64,000 nucleotides of DNA from Desulfopila aestuarii DSM 18488 (GCA_945863875.1 CAMBBS010000013.1:49880-113879), one strand, 5' to 3'. Shown: positions 52,013 to 61,800, numbered from the stretch's first letter. Translations and numbers: made by a program. Notes: generated by a model not told the origin, from the sequence alone.

Positions 52013-53317
52013 ATGAGAGAAATACGTGTTGGTCTAATCGGATTCGGGACGGTGGGAAAAGGCCTGGCCAAGGCACTGCTGGCGCAGAAAGAACGGCTCC
52101 TGCAGAAAACCGGGACTGTTTTCATACTGTCGACGGTGGCCGATATTGCCCTGCAGTCCTTACCGGAAGAATTCAGTGATGTCACCCTGACCAAAGACGC
52201 AGGCGATATTTTTTCCGACCCGAAAATAGATATCGTCGTGGAACTGATCGGCGGCATGGAACCGGCCAGGACCTTTATGCTTAAAGCCATAGCCAGCGGT
52301 AAGCATGTGGTTACCGCCAACAAGGCCCTGCTCTCTGTCCATGGCCGGGAGATCTTTCAGGCCGCCGCCGAAAAAAATGTCGAGGTCGGCTTTGAAGCCA
52401 GCGTCGGCGGCGGCATTCCGGTCATCAAGGCGCTCAAGGAGGGACTGGTTGCCAACCGGATCAACTATATCAAAGGGATCATGAACGGCACCGCCAACTA
52501 TATCCTCTCGCAGATGACCGACCACGGCACGCCCTTCCAGGAGGTGCTCAAAGAGGCGCAAAAACTCGGCTACGCCGAGGCGGATCCAACCTACGATGTC
52601 GAGGGTATCGATACCGCCCATAAGCTGGCGATCCTCATGACCATCGCCTATGGCCTCAATGTCCAGCTCGACGACATTACCGTGGAAGGTATCTCCAGCA
52701 TAGAACCTGTCGATATCCAGTTCGCCAAGAAATTCGGCTACCGCATCAAGCTGCTGGCCATCAGCCGGAACCATGGCGACCATGTCGAGGCCCGCGTGCA
52801 TCCGACCATGGTCCCTGAAGGCCATATGCTGGCAACCATCAACGGCGCCTTCAACGGTATCCAGTTTCAGGGTGACACCGTCGGCGATGTGCTGCTCTAT
52901 GGCGCAGGCGCCGGCATGATGCCGACCGGCAGTGCGGTGGCCGCCGACGTGGTCGATATCGGCAGAAATATCATCAATGGCTGTATCAACCGGGTACCGG
53001 CCCTCTCCTACCTGCCGGAACATATCGGCAAACCGACCATCACCCCGATGCAGGACCTGGTCTGCCCCTACTATTTCCGCATTACCGCCCTCGACAAACC
53101 CGGGGTTCTGTCGGTCATCACCGGAATCTTCGGTAAATACGGCATCTCCATCCGGTCGATGATGCAGCAGGAACGCGATGCCAACGAGCCGGTCTATATC
53201 GTCTTCCGGACGCACCGGGCAACCGAGGGTGCGATCGTCAAGGCTATCGCCGAGATCGATGCCCTGGATGTCTGCACCGTGCCGACCGTCAAAATCCGAC
53301 TCCTCAACCCGGAATAG
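52013..53317 (+). CDS. hom: Homoserine dehydrogenase
   Basis: A 434-residue enzyme reducing aspartate semialdehyde to homoserine. The NAD(P) fold is VGLIGFGTVGKG; the catalytic core has VTANKALLS, GIMNGTANYIL and EGIDTAHKLAIL; an ACT domain (ITALDKPGVLSVITGIFGK) at the C-terminus suggests threonine feedback. The ATG at 52013 fits the family start; an upstream in-frame start adds 18 unlikely residues. The next gene is a proposed homoserine kinase. Confidence 0.95.
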   Translation: MREIRVGLIGFGTVGKGLAKALLAQKERLLQKTGTVFILSTVADIALQSLPEEFSDVTLTKDAGDIFSDPKIDIVVELIGGMEPARTFMLKAIASGKHVVTANKALLSVHGREIFQAAAEKNVEVGFEASVGGGIPVIKALKEGLVANRINYIKGIMNGTANYILSQMTDHGTPFQEVLKEAQKLGYAEADPTYDVEGIDTAHKLAILMTIAYGLNVQLDDITVEGISSIEPVDIQFAKKFGYRIKLLAISRNHGDHVEARVHPTMVPEGHMLATINGAFNGIQFQGDTVGDVLLYGAGAGMMPTGSAVAADVVDIGRNIINGCINRVPALSYLPEHIGKPTITPMQDLVCPYYFRITALDKPGVLSVITGIFGKYGISIRSMMQQERDANEPVYIVFRTHRATEGAIVKAIAEIDALDVCTVPTVKIRLLNPE

Positions 53318-53338
53318 GCCGCATAAAGGCTATACATT

Positions 53339-54559
53339 ATGAAATACTTGATACTTGTCGGAGACGGCATGGGCGATTATCCCCTCGCCGAACTCGGTGA
53401 CAAGACGCCACTTGAGGTGGCCGATATTCCGATGATCGATGAGCTGTGCGACAGGGGAGAATTCTTTCTTAACTATACCGTGCCGGATGGCTATCCGCCG
53501 GGCAGCGATGTGGCCAACATGTCGCTGATGGGCTACGACCCGGCCGCCTATTATACCGGGAGGGCACCGCTGGAGGCCGCGGCAATGGGCATTAGGCTGG
53601 CCCCTGACGAGATCGCCTTTCGCTGCAACATGGTCACCCTCGATCATGGCGAAGATGGCCAAGTCGCCATGCGTGATTTCTGTGCAGGCCATATCACCAA
53701 CGAAGAATCCCATGCCCTCATCGCCGCCCTGGAAGACGAATGCGCCACTGACCAGTTTCATTTCAAGGCCGGGGTGAGTTACCGCCATCTGCTCATTTTC
53801 AAAGGAGAGCATCCCGGTTTTATCACGGTGCCGCCCCACGACTACATCGAACAGGACGTCACCAAACACTTTCGCAAATACCTGGCCGAGCCGCAATGGA
53901 AGACGCTTTTAGATAAGGCAAAAACCGTGCTGGCCGACCATCCGGTCAACCGCAAACGAATCGCCGCTGGTAAAAATCCGGCCAGTCTCGTCTGGCTCTG
54001 GGGTGAAGGGAAGATGCCCACCGTGCCGACACTGACCAGCCGTTTCAATATCACCGGCACGATGATCAGTGCCGTTGACCTCTTAAAAGGGCTCGGCGTT
54101 CTCGGCGGGCTGTCGATCGCCAATGTTCCCGGCGCCACCGGTTATATCGATACCAACTATCAGGGCAAGGCCCAGGCTGCCATCGACGCGCTGAGAAGCC
54201 AGGATTTCGTTTTCGTGCACCTGGAGGCCCCGGACGAGGCCGGCCATCAGGGATCGCTAGGGGACAAGATCACCGCCATAGAGGATTTTGACGCCCGCAT
54301 CGTCCGGCCGATTGTCATGGATCTGCGCAATCGCAACGAAGATTTTCGGGTCGTGGTCACCATGGACCATTTCACACCGCTGGCGCTGAGAACCCATGTC
54401 TCCGACCCCGTCCCCACCCTGCTCTACGATTCCCGTGAAACAACCAAGGGATCGGGGCGGCCATTCTCAGAAAAAAGCTGCACGGAACATGACGCTTCGG
54501 CACAGAACGGCATCAAGGCCGGGCATGAGATGATTGAAAAGCTCTTTGCCATCAAATAA
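53339..54559 (+). CDS. ApgM-family protein, proposed homoserine kinase
   Basis: A 406-residue protein of the archaeal-type cofactor-independent phosphoglycerate mutase family. It shows LILVGDGMGDYP at the start, the phosphorylated serine region GSDVANMSLMGYDP, and the metal-site segments FVHLEAPDEAGHQG and VVTMDHFTPL. It begins 21 bases after hom. A subfamily of these proteins next to hom, in genomes without thrB, is proposed to act as homoserine kinase; position and order support this here, but glycolytic mutase activity cannot be excluded by sequence alone. Confidence 0.8.
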   Translation: MKYLILVGDGMGDYPLAELGDKTPLEVADIPMIDELCDRGEFFLNYTVPDGYPPGSDVANMSLMGYDPAAYYTGRAPLEAAAMGIRLAPDEIAFRCNMVTLDHGEDGQVAMRDFCAGHITNEESHALIAALEDECATDQFHFKAGVSYRHLLIFKGEHPGFITVPPHDYIEQDVTKHFRKYLAEPQWKTLLDKAKTVLADHPVNRKRIAAGKNPASLVWLWGEGKMPTVPTLTSRFNITGTMISAVDLLKGLGVLGGLSIANVPGATGYIDTNYQGKAQAAIDALRSQDFVFVHLEAPDEAGHQGSLGDKITAIEDFDARIVRPIVMDLRNRNEDFRVVVTMDHFTPLALRTHVSDPVPTLLYDSRETTKGSGRPFSEKSCTEHDASAQNGIKAGHEMIEKLFAIK

Positions 54560-54582
54560 CGAAACATTCAGGCCAAAGAATA

Positions 54583-55038
54583 ATGCCGGAACATATATTT
54601 ACCACGACGGTCAGGGTGCTCTACGGCGATACTGATGCCGGCGGTGTCGTCTACAACGCCAATTTTCTCCGCTATTTCGAGATCGGCAGGACCGAGCTGA
54701 TGCGCGCCTGGGTCTGCTCCTACAGCGATATCGAAAAGCTCGGCTTTGTGCTGCCGGTCACCGAATGCTGGGCCCGCTACAAGGCACCCGCCTTCTACGA
54801 TGACCTGTTGACCATCGACACGACAATCGCCGAGATCAGTAAACTGAAATGCAAATTCAGCTACCGTGTCGTACGAAAAGAGGCGGGAACCGAGCGCCCC
54901 AAACTGCTGGTGAAGGGCTATACCGTGCACGCAGCCGTGACAAAAGAAGGCAAGCTGACCCGCCTACCGGAAGAAATCATCCGGAAAATCACGATATTTT
55001 CCCGTGATACCGAAAAGATAGACAGCGTTGCCAAATAA
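54583..55038 (+). CDS. YbgC-type acyl-CoA thioesterase
   Basis: A 151-residue hotdog-fold thioesterase. The motif YGDTDAGGVVYNANFLRYFE carries the catalytic aspartate typical of YbgC/4-hydroxybenzoyl-CoA thioesterases. It is 23 bases after the ApgM gene in the same direction. The acyl-CoA substrate is unknown. Confidence 0.88.
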   Translation: MPEHIFTTTVRVLYGDTDAGGVVYNANFLRYFEIGRTELMRAWVCSYSDIEKLGFVLPVTECWARYKAPAFYDDLLTIDTTIAEISKLKCKFSYRVVRKEAGTERPKLLVKGYTVHAAVTKEGKLTRLPEEIIRKITIFSRDTEKIDSVAK

Positions 55039-55042
55039 GCTG

Positions 55043-55070
55043 TTGACAATATTTTCTACGGGTGTATATT
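55043..55070 (+). promoter_or_regulatory. Promoter of the initiator tRNA gene
   Basis: TTGACA at 55043-55048, 16 bases, TATATT at 55065-55070; transcription would begin a few bases before the tRNA. It overlaps the region just after the thioesterase stop. Confidence 0.7.
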
Positions 55071-55082
55071 GGACAATCTCAG

Positions 55083-55159
<77 letters not shown>

Positions 55160-55167
55160 ACAAATTC

Positions 55168-55204
55168 AAGGACTTACGGCATACTTGCTGTGAGTCCTTT
55201 TTTT
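55168..55204 (+). terminator. Rho-independent terminator after tRNA-fMet
   Basis: AAGGACT/AGTCCTT stem with a partly paired 18-base interior, followed by T7, nine bases after the tRNA end. Confidence 0.8.
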
Positions 55205-55255
55205 GTACTTGGTACGTCTTTGGTACGAGTTCTAACTTTTTTGGTCATCCTCTGG

Positions 55256-56368
55256 CTATTTTTCGAAAACAGAACCTCCAAAACTTGCTGTAAAAGCGCT
55301 GCCATCATTTCTTGTTCTCCTCTTTATCCAGCCATAATATCTGGTATAAATCATTTGTAGAGAACTGTGCCCCATCATCTGCTGAACCCACCCAACATCC
55401 TCTCCCGAATCAATCGCTATAGTAGCAAAGGTGTGTCTCGTCTGAATCATAGGTCTATAATCAAGCTGTGCTTTTTTAAGTGCTGGTATCCACACATGGT
55501 TACGGATGTGATCTGTTTCCATTAGGCGGCCTTTGACGTCAATAAAAACGTACCTTTTGTCACCAGTGAGAAGCCGTTGTGACTCAAGGGCTTTTACAAC
55601 CGGTGGAAGCATATCTACAATACGCTTAGAACCCTTTGTTTTTGGCGCTCCTTCAACCCCATAAACTCGTGATTCGTTAACGTGTATTTGACGCCTCTTA
55701 AAATCTACATTTTTCCATTTCAAAGCCGCCATTTCACCAAATCGCAAGCCAGTAAAAAAGGCTACGGTAAAAAAAGGCACATAATGCGGAGTGATATGAT
55801 TAAGGAAAGCTCTCACCTCTTCTTGGTCCAATGGAAAGATATCCGCCTGTTCAGTCTTCAGATTATCAACATCAAGCATTATGTTTTCTGAAACAAAGTT
55901 CCGCTTTTTCGACATCTTAAACAAACTCCGCAAAGGCACCAAAATATTATTGATTCTCTTTGGAGAGCAAGTAAGCGTTGCGATGAAATCATCAATCTCA
56001 GCTGCTGTAATATCAGCAATATCCATATTCCCAAAATATGGTAAAATATGATGATTCATAATACTGCGATAATCACGCATTGATGAATCCTTCAATTGCT
56101 TTTGCTTGATATCTACTTGCTTCATCTTACTCCATACCTCTGCTACAGCCCCAAACAGTAGATTTTCTTTTGACCCTACACGCTGATTACTTGACCCATT
56201 GCTGGTAATTTTATTGTGCTTCCGTAATTCATAAAGATAATCGTCACGCAATCCAACAGCCTTCTGAACATCTTTTGATAAGCGTTCGTGATAAGGTTTT
56301 CCTTTCCAGACAGCCCTAAAATACCAAACATCGCCACGTTTCTCCATATGGTGCATTTTCTTTGCCAT
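55256..56368 (-). CDS. Tyrosine-family site-specific integrase
   Basis: A 370-residue integrase: N-terminal arm/SAM-like DNA-binding part, then the catalytic domain with the first arginine in TGLRFGEMAALKW, the second in QTRHTFAT, GHSSLQMIYTRY with the tyrosine nucleophile. The ATG at 56368 has GGAGG upstream and lies two bases after the excisionase-like gene stop. It should integrate and, with the excisionase-like protein, excise the element at tRNA-fMet. Confidence 0.93.
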   Translation of the reverse strand: MAKKMHHMEKRGDVWYFRAVWKGKPYHERLSKDVQKAVGLRDDYLYELRKHNKITSNGSSNQRVGSKENLLFGAVAEVWSKMKQVDIKQKQLKDSSMRDYRSIMNHHILPYFGNMDIADITAAEIDDFIATLTCSPKRINNILVPLRSLFKMSKKRNFVSENIMLDVDNLKTEQADIFPLDQEEVRAFLNHITPHYVPFFTVAFFTGLRFGEMAALKWKNVDFKRRQIHVNESRVYGVEGAPKTKGSKRIVDMLPPVVKALESQRLLTGDKRYVFIDVKGRLMETDHIRNHVWIPALKKAQLDYRPMIQTRHTFATIAIDSGEDVGWVQQMMGHSSLQMIYTRYYGWIKRRTRNDGSAFTASFGGSVFEK

Positions 56369-56370
56369 TA

Positions 56371-56673
56371 TTATATCCTCCATTCCTTTCGTGGTTTGGC
56401 TGATACAACAGGCTTTTTCCTTTTTGATTCAGTTAGTTGTATCTGTACTTTCTGCTCCTCCTTAGTTAAGGTTGTATGTTTTTGCTCACATTCCAGTATT
56501 AGATCAACAGGGTAAAGTATTTTACTCGCCCCTGGTAACTTAAAGAATGGTAAACGGCCTTCTTTACGCCAGTTAATTATAGTTCCCGGTGAAACCTTCC
56601 ACCGTTCTGATAATTCTGTTTGTGTATAATAATTTTTCTCTAACTGCTCATCTTTACTTACAATTTTCGTCAT
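56371..56673 (-). CDS. Excisionase-like HTH protein
   Basis: A 100-residue protein with a MerR/excisionase-type helix-turn-helix (YTQTELSERWKVSPGTIINWRKEGRLPFFKLPG). The ATG at 56673 is preceded by GGAGGT; its stop lies two bases before the integrase ATG, so the two are one unit. Likely role is excision or control of the integrase; not proven. Confidence 0.75.
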   Translation of the reverse strand: MTKIVSKDEQLEKNYYTQTELSERWKVSPGTIINWRKEGRLPFFKLPGASKILYPVDLILECEQKHTTLTKEEQKVQIQLTESKRKKPVVSAKPRKEWRI

Positions 56674-56792
56674 ACAGTGACTACCTCCAAAAACATCAGG
56701 TAGTTCAGGGAACATTTTTATATATTTTTCACCACTGAACTTCATTTAGTTTTTTCTTAAATTTTCATACCACTACAAATAAATATCTTCAC

Positions 56793-57143
56793 TTACTGTT
56801 GCGCAACTGCGTATTTTTCAACTGCGGATTTAACAGGTGGATACTTATCTTTGAGTGCGTCACAGTAAATATCTTTAGAAGTAAACAGTGGGGGTAAAGA
56901 CAGCGGATTATTCACATTGACCTGATGAGCAACCCTAAGAAGAGCCTCACAGTCACAATTAGCTCCCTTTGATTGTAATATTTCCAATACCTCGTCAGCA
57001 TCCTCATGGTTAAATGAGGATAAAAATTGTTGCGCAATTGCGCCCTTACCACTACAGCCCCCTTTCTTTGTCAGAACTTCGAATAAAAATTGAACAAATA
57101 CTTCCATAAAACTACCAATCATATAAACGTTATTATCTTGCAT
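56793..57143 (-). CDS. Hypothetical protein of the element
   Basis: A 116-residue protein with no sure family. The middle (ILQSKGANCDCEALLRV) loosely resembles the DUF2695 signature. Cysteines occur at several other places. It sits between the excisionase-like and HIRAN genes and reads on the same strand. Confidence 0.5.
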   Translation of the reverse strand: MQDNNVYMIGSFMEVFVQFLFEVLTKKGGCSGKGAIAQQFLSSFNHEDADEVLEILQSKGANCDCEALLRVAHQVNVNNPLSLPPLFTSKDIYCDALKDKYPPVKSAVEKYAVAQQ

Positions 57144-57212
57144 ATTAAAACCTCTTTAATTAATTATTAAATTCTGAATACTTCTTTACGTTTTGGTACT
57201 TCTTAGATCATG

Positions 57213-57551
57213 TCATACAGTCACCTCCTTGATCTCTACGCTTACTCCCATCGTTTTATGATGAGGATGCTGGTTTCGCTTGAAATTACATGCCTGAAAA
57301 TGCCTACCACTGCTAATCAGCGGCGACAGGTAACTATTGTAGGCCTTGGGTATGTACCCTAAGTGAAACTCTTCTTTCCATACAACCCTGATAGCATTTC
57401 GGTCATATGGGTTTTCCGGTTCGAGCACCAACTCTGCTGGCTCAAAATCGCCAATGGTCAGTACCTCTATATTCTGTTGAGTGTTGTGCTCTCCGACATC
57501 AAAGCTGACTCCTGCCAACTTTATTCTTCTGGGTAAATCTGGATTAATCAT
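57213..57551 (-). CDS. HIRAN-domain protein
   Basis: A 112-residue protein with a single HIRAN domain (KLAGVSFDVGEHN, LVLEPENPYDRNAIRVV, HLGYIPKAYNS). HIRAN domains bind DNA 3' ends or stalled forks and often accompany helicases; the replication helicase of the element is the next gene upstream. One copy of the 120-bp repeat lies 50 bases before its start. Confidence 0.8.
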   Translation of the reverse strand: MINPDLPRRIKLAGVSFDVGEHNTQQNIEVLTIGDFEPAELVLEPENPYDRNAIRVVWKEEFHLGYIPKAYNSYLSPLISSGRHFQACNFKRNQHPHHKTMGVSVEIKEVTV

Positions 57552-57599
57552 ATAATCTCCATTATGTTATTAAGTTATGCCGTTACTCCTTGGCTTTAG

Positions 57600-57719
57600 T
57601 GTGCAACTGGTGAAACCTAATGGCATTTCTCCGCCGCTTTATATGTTTTTGCTGTTTTTGAAAATTAAAATTCTCATTGAGTTGAGTAAAAAAGTGCTAT
57701 AGGTTACACCGGTTACACC
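57600..57719. repeat. 120-bp repeat module, copy B
   Basis: Ends carry inverted motifs: GTGCAACTGGTGAAACC at 57601-57617 and GGTTACACCGGTTACACC at 57702-57719, with AAAATTAAAATT and TTGAGTTGAGTA inside. It matches copy A (61801-61920) along its length and is equally long. It includes the stop codon of the helicase gene and lies 50 bases upstream of the HIRAN gene. Confidence 0.75.
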
Positions 57720-60010
57720 ACTATCTGTACTTTCTTCCTATTCTCAATCATGTACTCATCTGACCGATTTCTGATGTGTTCTTTATGGAGCACCAAGTCG
57801 TCAAATATCCTGCCCTCTAGTTTTTTGAGTACCCACGTCAGGCTTTTAGGACTGCGTACTGACCTGGAGGACATATTTATCAACCCCTCCTTCAGCGACT
57901 CCACCACCTCATTAATGTCACCGTCGTCATTCTGAAGTACTCCCATCAACCTGCTGGCTGTAAAGCTTTCCATCCCGAATAATTCCGACAGACAGTTTAG
58001 AATCTTCCCCATCGCTAAATACTCGGTAGATTGCTGTCGATTTTCATCTAGAGATTCAAGCACATCCACTCCTGTCGCCCATAACAAAGGAAACCGTACC
58101 ATTTTGTCCCATTGTGGAAAACCGGATGGTCTGACCTTTTTAGGGTTGATAGGACACCCGGCATCTATAAAAGATTTCGTAATGAGCAGACAATCCCTTA
58201 TAACTTGACTCCTTGACGCTAAACAATATTGGACGATGTCCGGGTGCTTGTACGCCCTGGTTTCTGGATGCGCTGTATCAGCAGTTAGCGAAACCGCAAT
58301 AAAGCGACGAACAAGATCTGCCGACAAGGTGATATTGTTCCCTGTAATGGCGATCAATGTGTTTGTCGGAACAGTTGCTTCCTGTGTTCTACCCAAAATA
58401 CGTTGCTTAAATATTGGTGATGTGATAATTTTGGCCACTACAGGGTTATTAATCTCAGAACCATCCAGAACGTTGTCATAACAGACCATTCCCGGTGACT
58501 GCATAAGCATAGCCAGAATCTCTTTCTTCATCTCATCAGTTCCGCCTCCTAAAGAAGACACAGGCATATCCCTACCAGTAAGGGTGTTATATACGATACG
58601 TGCCAATGTAGTTTTCCCACTACCTTGAACATTCGCAACAATCATAAAAGCGGGAGCCTGGTCCAACACTTTCCTGAACATTCCGGTCTGAAGCATTGCC
58701 AACGCTGACATCCTGTAAAGGTCTTTGTGAGCAAGGCTATTTTTGAACATAAACTCATCGAATAGAACCCCAAGCACTCTGTCCGCAGCCTCTTTTGTCA
58801 TCTCATGAGTGATATTGTCAGGTATCGCGTCAAAAGTACTGCCTCCAAACTGAAGTAAAAGGCCTGTATCTTTATCAATACCTTCCTGGTCAATAATCCT
58901 TCCGTCCAAATTAAGGATAGGGTGCGACACCAACCCTGCCACTTTTGGAGCCTGTGGTGTTGGATGTTCCATCAATTTGTTTATCACTTGTGGTGGTGTT
59001 GGAATCATCGAGGGTATTTTCATGCCACTCGTCTTATCCTCTTTCAACTTATAGTGAAGAGCTGACTGCTCCAACCTCAAGCACAAATTGTCTCTGTTGT
59101 ACTGATGAATAACCGGTATTTCTGGTGGCTTTTGCCCGTCAACTCCAATAGCGTTGGTTATGGGCCTGTCGTATGTTGAAAATGACAATACATTCCCATA
59201 ACTGAAGTAGGGCCAACTACCTGGAATAGACAAAATCGCCTTTTCTGCGAGTTCTGTTGCCCTATTGAGATCGTAATCTATGAACTCAATTAACTCCCTG
59301 TCTCCAGCCTTTTCCCGCAATTCCTTAAAAGACGCATCGACCCATGTACGACCACAGTATTCCTGGTAGTCTCTCTTAAGCACTGTCTTCTTGGTCTCCA
59401 GCGTTGCAGCCAAATGGACAAGAACCGCATCCTCGTCTGCACGGCTAAGTTGGGCAGATTCCAAGATGTCACACCACAATTCCGTCGCAATACCTTCCTG
59501 GGTAATCGCCTTGGTCAACTCGAGGATAACCTCACCTTTTGTTTTTCCTTCAGCTTTCTTGTTAGGCCTGTAGCCTTCGGGAACGATGTCGGTATCGTGT
59601 TCAAGGTAATAGCTTTGCCCACCGTGAAGCATCGAATGTATCAATGGTGTACCTGCGTCCTGATTGGCAAAAAACAGTGCCTTGGAATTACCCTCTTCTG
59701 GCTCCAATGGATCTGCACAATATTGATTGTTGTACTTACCAGGTTCCTCCAGAATGTCTGATACAGGAACACTCCCAAAGGATTTGAATATAATTGAGTC
59801 TTCCCATGCTAATTGTCCGTTAGATCTGGACCGCAATACCTCAAGAGCTTTATCCTCTGTGATATTCCGTCTCTTTGCTAACTTAGGTACTTCCATCTTG
59901 ATACGATTTTCCATGATGGCTTCCGCCTCAGGGCGGACGCTTTCTTTTTCCACATCTACGGTAGCAATGTATACCTGCTCTTCCGTAGGACTTAATTCAC
60001 TTATTTTCAT
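57713..60010 (-). CDS. P-loop replication helicase/ATPase of the element
   Basis: A 765-residue protein with Walker A ANVQGSGKTTLARI near residue 460, Walker B GMVCYDNV and a downstream arginine region (LVRRFIAVSL), the pattern of superfamily 3-like/D5 helicases of plasmids and phages. The N-terminal 430 residues are not recognised. It overlaps the PrimPol gene by 14 bases, so primase and helicase form one unit. The last residues and the stop lie in the 120-bp repeat. Start ATG 60010 has GGAAT upstream. Confidence 0.8.
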   Translation of the reverse strand: MKISELSPTEEQVYIATVDVEKESVRPEAEAIMENRIKMEVPKLAKRRNITEDKALEVLRSRSNGQLAWEDSIIFKSFGSVPVSDILEEPGKYNNQYCADPLEPEEGNSKALFFANQDAGTPLIHSMLHGGQSYYLEHDTDIVPEGYRPNKKAEGKTKGEVILELTKAITQEGIATELWCDILESAQLSRADEDAVLVHLAATLETKKTVLKRDYQEYCGRTWVDASFKELREKAGDRELIEFIDYDLNRATELAEKAILSIPGSWPYFSYGNVLSFSTYDRPITNAIGVDGQKPPEIPVIHQYNRDNLCLRLEQSALHYKLKEDKTSGMKIPSMIPTPPQVINKLMEHPTPQAPKVAGLVSHPILNLDGRIIDQEGIDKDTGLLLQFGGSTFDAIPDNITHEMTKEAADRVLGVLFDEFMFKNSLAHKDLYRMSALAMLQTGMFRKVLDQAPAFMIVANVQGSGKTTLARIVYNTLTGRDMPVSSLGGGTDEMKKEILAMLMQSPGMVCYDNVLDGSEINNPVVAKIITSPIFKQRILGRTQEATVPTNTLIAITGNNITLSADLVRRFIAVSLTADTAHPETRAYKHPDIVQYCLASRSQVIRDCLLITKSFIDAGCPINPKKVRPSGFPQWDKMVRFPLLWATGVDVLESLDENRQQSTEYLAMGKILNCLSELFGMESFTASRLMGVLQNDDGDINEVVESLKEGLINMSSRSVRSPKSLTWVLKKLEGRIFDDLVLHKEHIRNRSDEYMIENRKKVQIVV

Positions 60011-60860
60011 ATAAAAATTCCTTCTTACCTATGCGGAAAACCGGTTCCGGTAACCGCTGTTTACAGTTTTCGCAGATCGCCCCAGAAACGAAATCCAATC
60101 TTTCTGGTGAAAAGACTGCGGTATCAAAATTGGTACGTTCGAGTAAGGCACCTCCCTTACTAACGAAGACGTATCCATGTCCTGCCAGCCACAGGCGCTT
60201 AAAAAGTGTATCTACGAAGGTTGGTAACAGGGCTGGGTTGTTGAATGGGAAGTACAGGTGAAAGCCTGCTCCCTCTCCTGAAAGCGCGTTTCCCTCAAGG
60301 TCGTAGATATAAGCGCTTGTGCTTGGCGTACTCCAGGTTGGGCAGTTATCAAAATCAGGAACTATCCCGCAGATAATCTTAATCAACTCTTCTGGGGCTA
60401 AGTACTGCTGCCCTGGTTTAGGGTCGTGATCAAACATACAGAGACAGTGTGTGTCTGTCGGGTATCCAAGGAATTTTTTACTCCTGCTCAATTTCTTCGG
60501 TGGGTCCTCCTGCCCCATCACACCAAAAGAAAACTTTTGGTAATCATCACCGCCGTGGTTGATGGGCACCCCATGTGCTATAGCTTGGTTGTTCGACAAG
60601 CTGCGAATAAATTGACCAAACTTAACGAAAGGCATCGCTACTCGTTGCATACTGCCTTGACTTATGTTCGCAGAAGCAGTCTTGAATATGCCCCCCTGTC
60701 CATCAGGCCTTATCACCTTGGACACCGACTTACCGTCTGTTCTGGTTATCACTGTGAATGAAATGACTTCTCCCCCTGTATTAAATTTCTTTTCGATTAT
60801 GTCACCTCCGCTGTTTGTGTTTATCAATAATGCCTCAACCATCAAGGCTGTTTCAATCAT
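59997..60860 (-). CDS. PrimPol-type archaeo-eukaryotic primase
   Basis: A protein of about 287 residues with the three AEP motifs: MFDHDPKPG (DxD), GAGFHLYFPF (sxH) and TNFDTAVFSPERLDFVSG (hD). It probably primes replication of the element together with the overlapping helicase. The start is uncertain (several close in-frame starts and no clear binding site). Confidence 0.75.
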   Translation of the reverse strand: MIETALMVEALLINTNSGGDIIEKKFNTGGEVISFTVITRTDGKSVSKVIRPDGQGGIFKTASANISQGSMQRVAMPFVKFGQFIRSLSNNQAIAHGVPINHGGDDYQKFSFGVMGQEDPPKKLSRSKKFLGYPTDTHCLCMFDHDPKPGQQYLAPEELIKIICGIVPDFDNCPTWSTPSTSAYIYDLEGNALSGEGAGFHLYFPFNNPALLPTFVDTLFKRLWLAGHGYVFVSKGGALLERTNFDTAVFSPERLDFVSGAICENCKQRLPEPVFRIGKKEFLYENK

Positions 60861-61080
60861 GGCTATACAATAACACACTGTTATTACTATTATAAGATAG
60901 CTCTACGGTAGGATATGGGTCTTTACAGTTGAGAAAGATGGTTAGCGAATGAATTTCCCCTAGATACTGGGAGAAGAAGACGGTAGGAAATAGCTGGAAA
61001 TAATTCGTGGAAAGTGGGTTTCCACGTAGAGGGGGGACTCTTTAGCTATTTAGAGATGGATTTTGGCGGTACTCGAAGAG
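60861..61080. other. 220-base gap with one hairpin
   Basis: An 8-bp hairpin CGTGGAAA/TTTCCACG with a 5-base loop lies at 61006-61026, about 55 bases downstream of the next gene's stop. No T-run follows. I see nothing else here. Confidence 0.35.
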
Positions 61081-61752
61081 CTATAGGTCCTGAAGCAGTG
61101 CTTCAATAGTCACGTTCGGGATATCCAGGTTTTTTGACGGTCCCTGATATGGTTGGGGCCAACGATTTTTAAGACAGTTGCGAAAAAATCCTTCTCCGTA
61201 AGACTCTCCATTATTTTTTATAATGTCTCTTCGATAAGCGGGGTACTGGCAGAGTTCTGATGGAGGCATAGTGGGATGTGCCTGCCAGATTCTCTCTGCT
61301 CGCTGAATAAGGATATTTTTATGTATTGTAGGGGTGCGCTTCGATTTCTTTGCTGCCACTTTTACATGCGCTTGAGGAAGCGCGGGGAGACCGTGACGAT
61401 TAATCTGATCCATAGCAACTAATTTTTCGTAATGTTTTCGCTTATAAATATGAACCAAAAGTGCTTCATTAATGGTTAAATCCATCTCATCGTCACCTGA
61501 CAGCTGGAAATTACTCCAATCCATCTCGCTGTTGGCGTCAATAAAGTTTTTAAGTAGTTCATCTTTTGGGTCGGCGTTGTCGTCCTTTTCCTGGAACTTG
61601 AATACTGAACCCAAAAAACGACTTACCTCAATCTCCCTGCCAGTGTGGGGATTAATAGGAGAAAGTCCAAGGTGGATAAACCGATTCAACAATTCAAAGG
61701 GGAGTATGCCATATTCAATAACGATGTCCTGCCCAGAAATAAAATCCGACAT
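61081..61752 (-). CDS. Hypothetical protein of the element
   Basis: A 223-residue protein with GGAGGAG before its ATG. No domain is recognised; a basic stretch (VKVAAKKSKRTP) and a tryptophan/aromatic-rich end suggest nucleic-acid contact but nothing firmer. Copy A of the 120-bp repeat lies 48 bases upstream of its start, the same place copy B occupies relative to the HIRAN gene. Confidence 0.5.
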   Translation of the reverse strand: MSDFISGQDIVIEYGILPFELLNRFIHLGLSPINPHTGREIEVSRFLGSVFKFQEKDDNADPKDELLKNFIDANSEMDWSNFQLSGDDEMDLTINEALLVHIYKRKHYEKLVAMDQINRHGLPALPQAHVKVAAKKSKRTPTIHKNILIQRAERIWQAHPTMPPSELCQYPAYRRDIIKNNGESYGEGFFRNCLKNRWPQPYQGPSKNLDIPNVTIEALLQDL

Positions 61753-61800
61753 ACTCCTCCTCCGGTAGTAATAACGATTTTTGTCATTCTGAATATTGGT

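Noticed and set aside
52160..53215. A 351-codon minus-strand frame over hom
   Set aside because: Shadow of the well-conserved homoserine dehydrogenase.
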